Shown here: positions 22,851 through 22,920 of the stretch, in pieces | Numbering within the stretch: the stretch's first letter is position 1 | Layout: every line of letters begins with the position of its first letter | Source of the DNA: UBA1724 sp963632245 | GTDB lineage: Bacteria > Verrucomicrobiota > Lentisphaeria > Oligosphaerales > Oligosphaeraceae | Assembly: GCA_963632245.1 (NCBI GenBank) | Contig: CAVGTF010000019.1 | Span: forward strand, 1 to 22,920 | Direction of reading: 5' to 3' | DNA length: 22,920 nucleotides | Program-made: the position numbers and the translations under genes | Notes under the pieces: model-generated | The model's input: only the letters and a program-made list of their open reading frames with translations | What the model was told of the DNA's origin: nothing | Databases searched by the model: none

Positions 22851-22858
22851 TTAGGCCA

Positions 22859-22882
22859 GGGTTTCGGCAAGAGCCGAAACCC
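22859..22882. repeat. 10-bp hairpin next to the boundary motif
   Basis: GGGTTTCGGC-AAGA-GCCGAAACCC is a perfect stem with a 4-nt loop. It begins 3 nt after the boundary motif. The following GC-rich sequence to the right edge shows no gene and does not align obviously with the 192-bp unit. Confidence 0.7.
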
Positions 22883-22920
22883 CGCGCCGGGATTCCCCGC
22901 CGCGTGCGCCAAGCGCGCCC

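Overview
GC-rich bacterial DNA in which every gene I can support (18, one cut by the left edge) lies on the minus strand, so transcription runs from high to low coordinates. The best taxonomic clue is the small protein at 13839-14306. It matches the Minf_1886-type family, which is known from Verrucomicrobia, Planctomycetes and relatives. With an outer-membrane MlaA-type lipoprotein (Gram-negative envelope) and a ThrH-type phosphatase, I infer a member of the PVC superphylum, plausibly Lentisphaerota or Verrucomicrobiota. The exact lineage cannot be fixed from the window.

Layout in transcription order. (1) 22920-20798: a repeat-bearing end with a strong intrinsic terminator, then a lipoprotein fusing an MlaA-like domain to an alpha/beta hydrolase. 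(2) 20751-15415: an exported nitroreductase-like protein, the riboflavin genes ribBA and ribH, nusB, a 172-bp repeat module, then ftsY and tgt. (3) 15414-14774: an intergenic block holding 2.75 tandem copies of a 192-bp repeat related to the nusB-ftsY module. (4) 14773-9529: HIT protein, Minf_1886-like protein, an unknown 446-aa protein, an RlmI-like methyltransferase, a CPBP membrane protease and an AroK-TtcA fusion. (5) 9389-6360: valS, a hairpin and a NifU C-terminal-domain protein. (6) 6289-1: a membrane-anchored VWA protein, ThrH, an exported alpha/alpha-toroid-like protein, a transmembrane Ser/Thr kinase overlapping it by GTGA, and the start of a Pro-rich protein carrying a KTR motif also found four times (as ERTR, EKTR, EKTR and EQTR) in the kinase N-terminus.

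Most genes are housekeeping. The parts deserving a second look are two unusual domain fusions (AroK-TtcA and MlaA-hydrolase), the structured intergenic repeat family with a shared 14-nt boundary motif, the near-perfect palindrome over the nusB stop codon, and the kinase-centred envelope cluster with its repeated Thr-Arg motifs. I found no CRISPR array, transposase, tRNA, rRNA or recognisable riboswitch.
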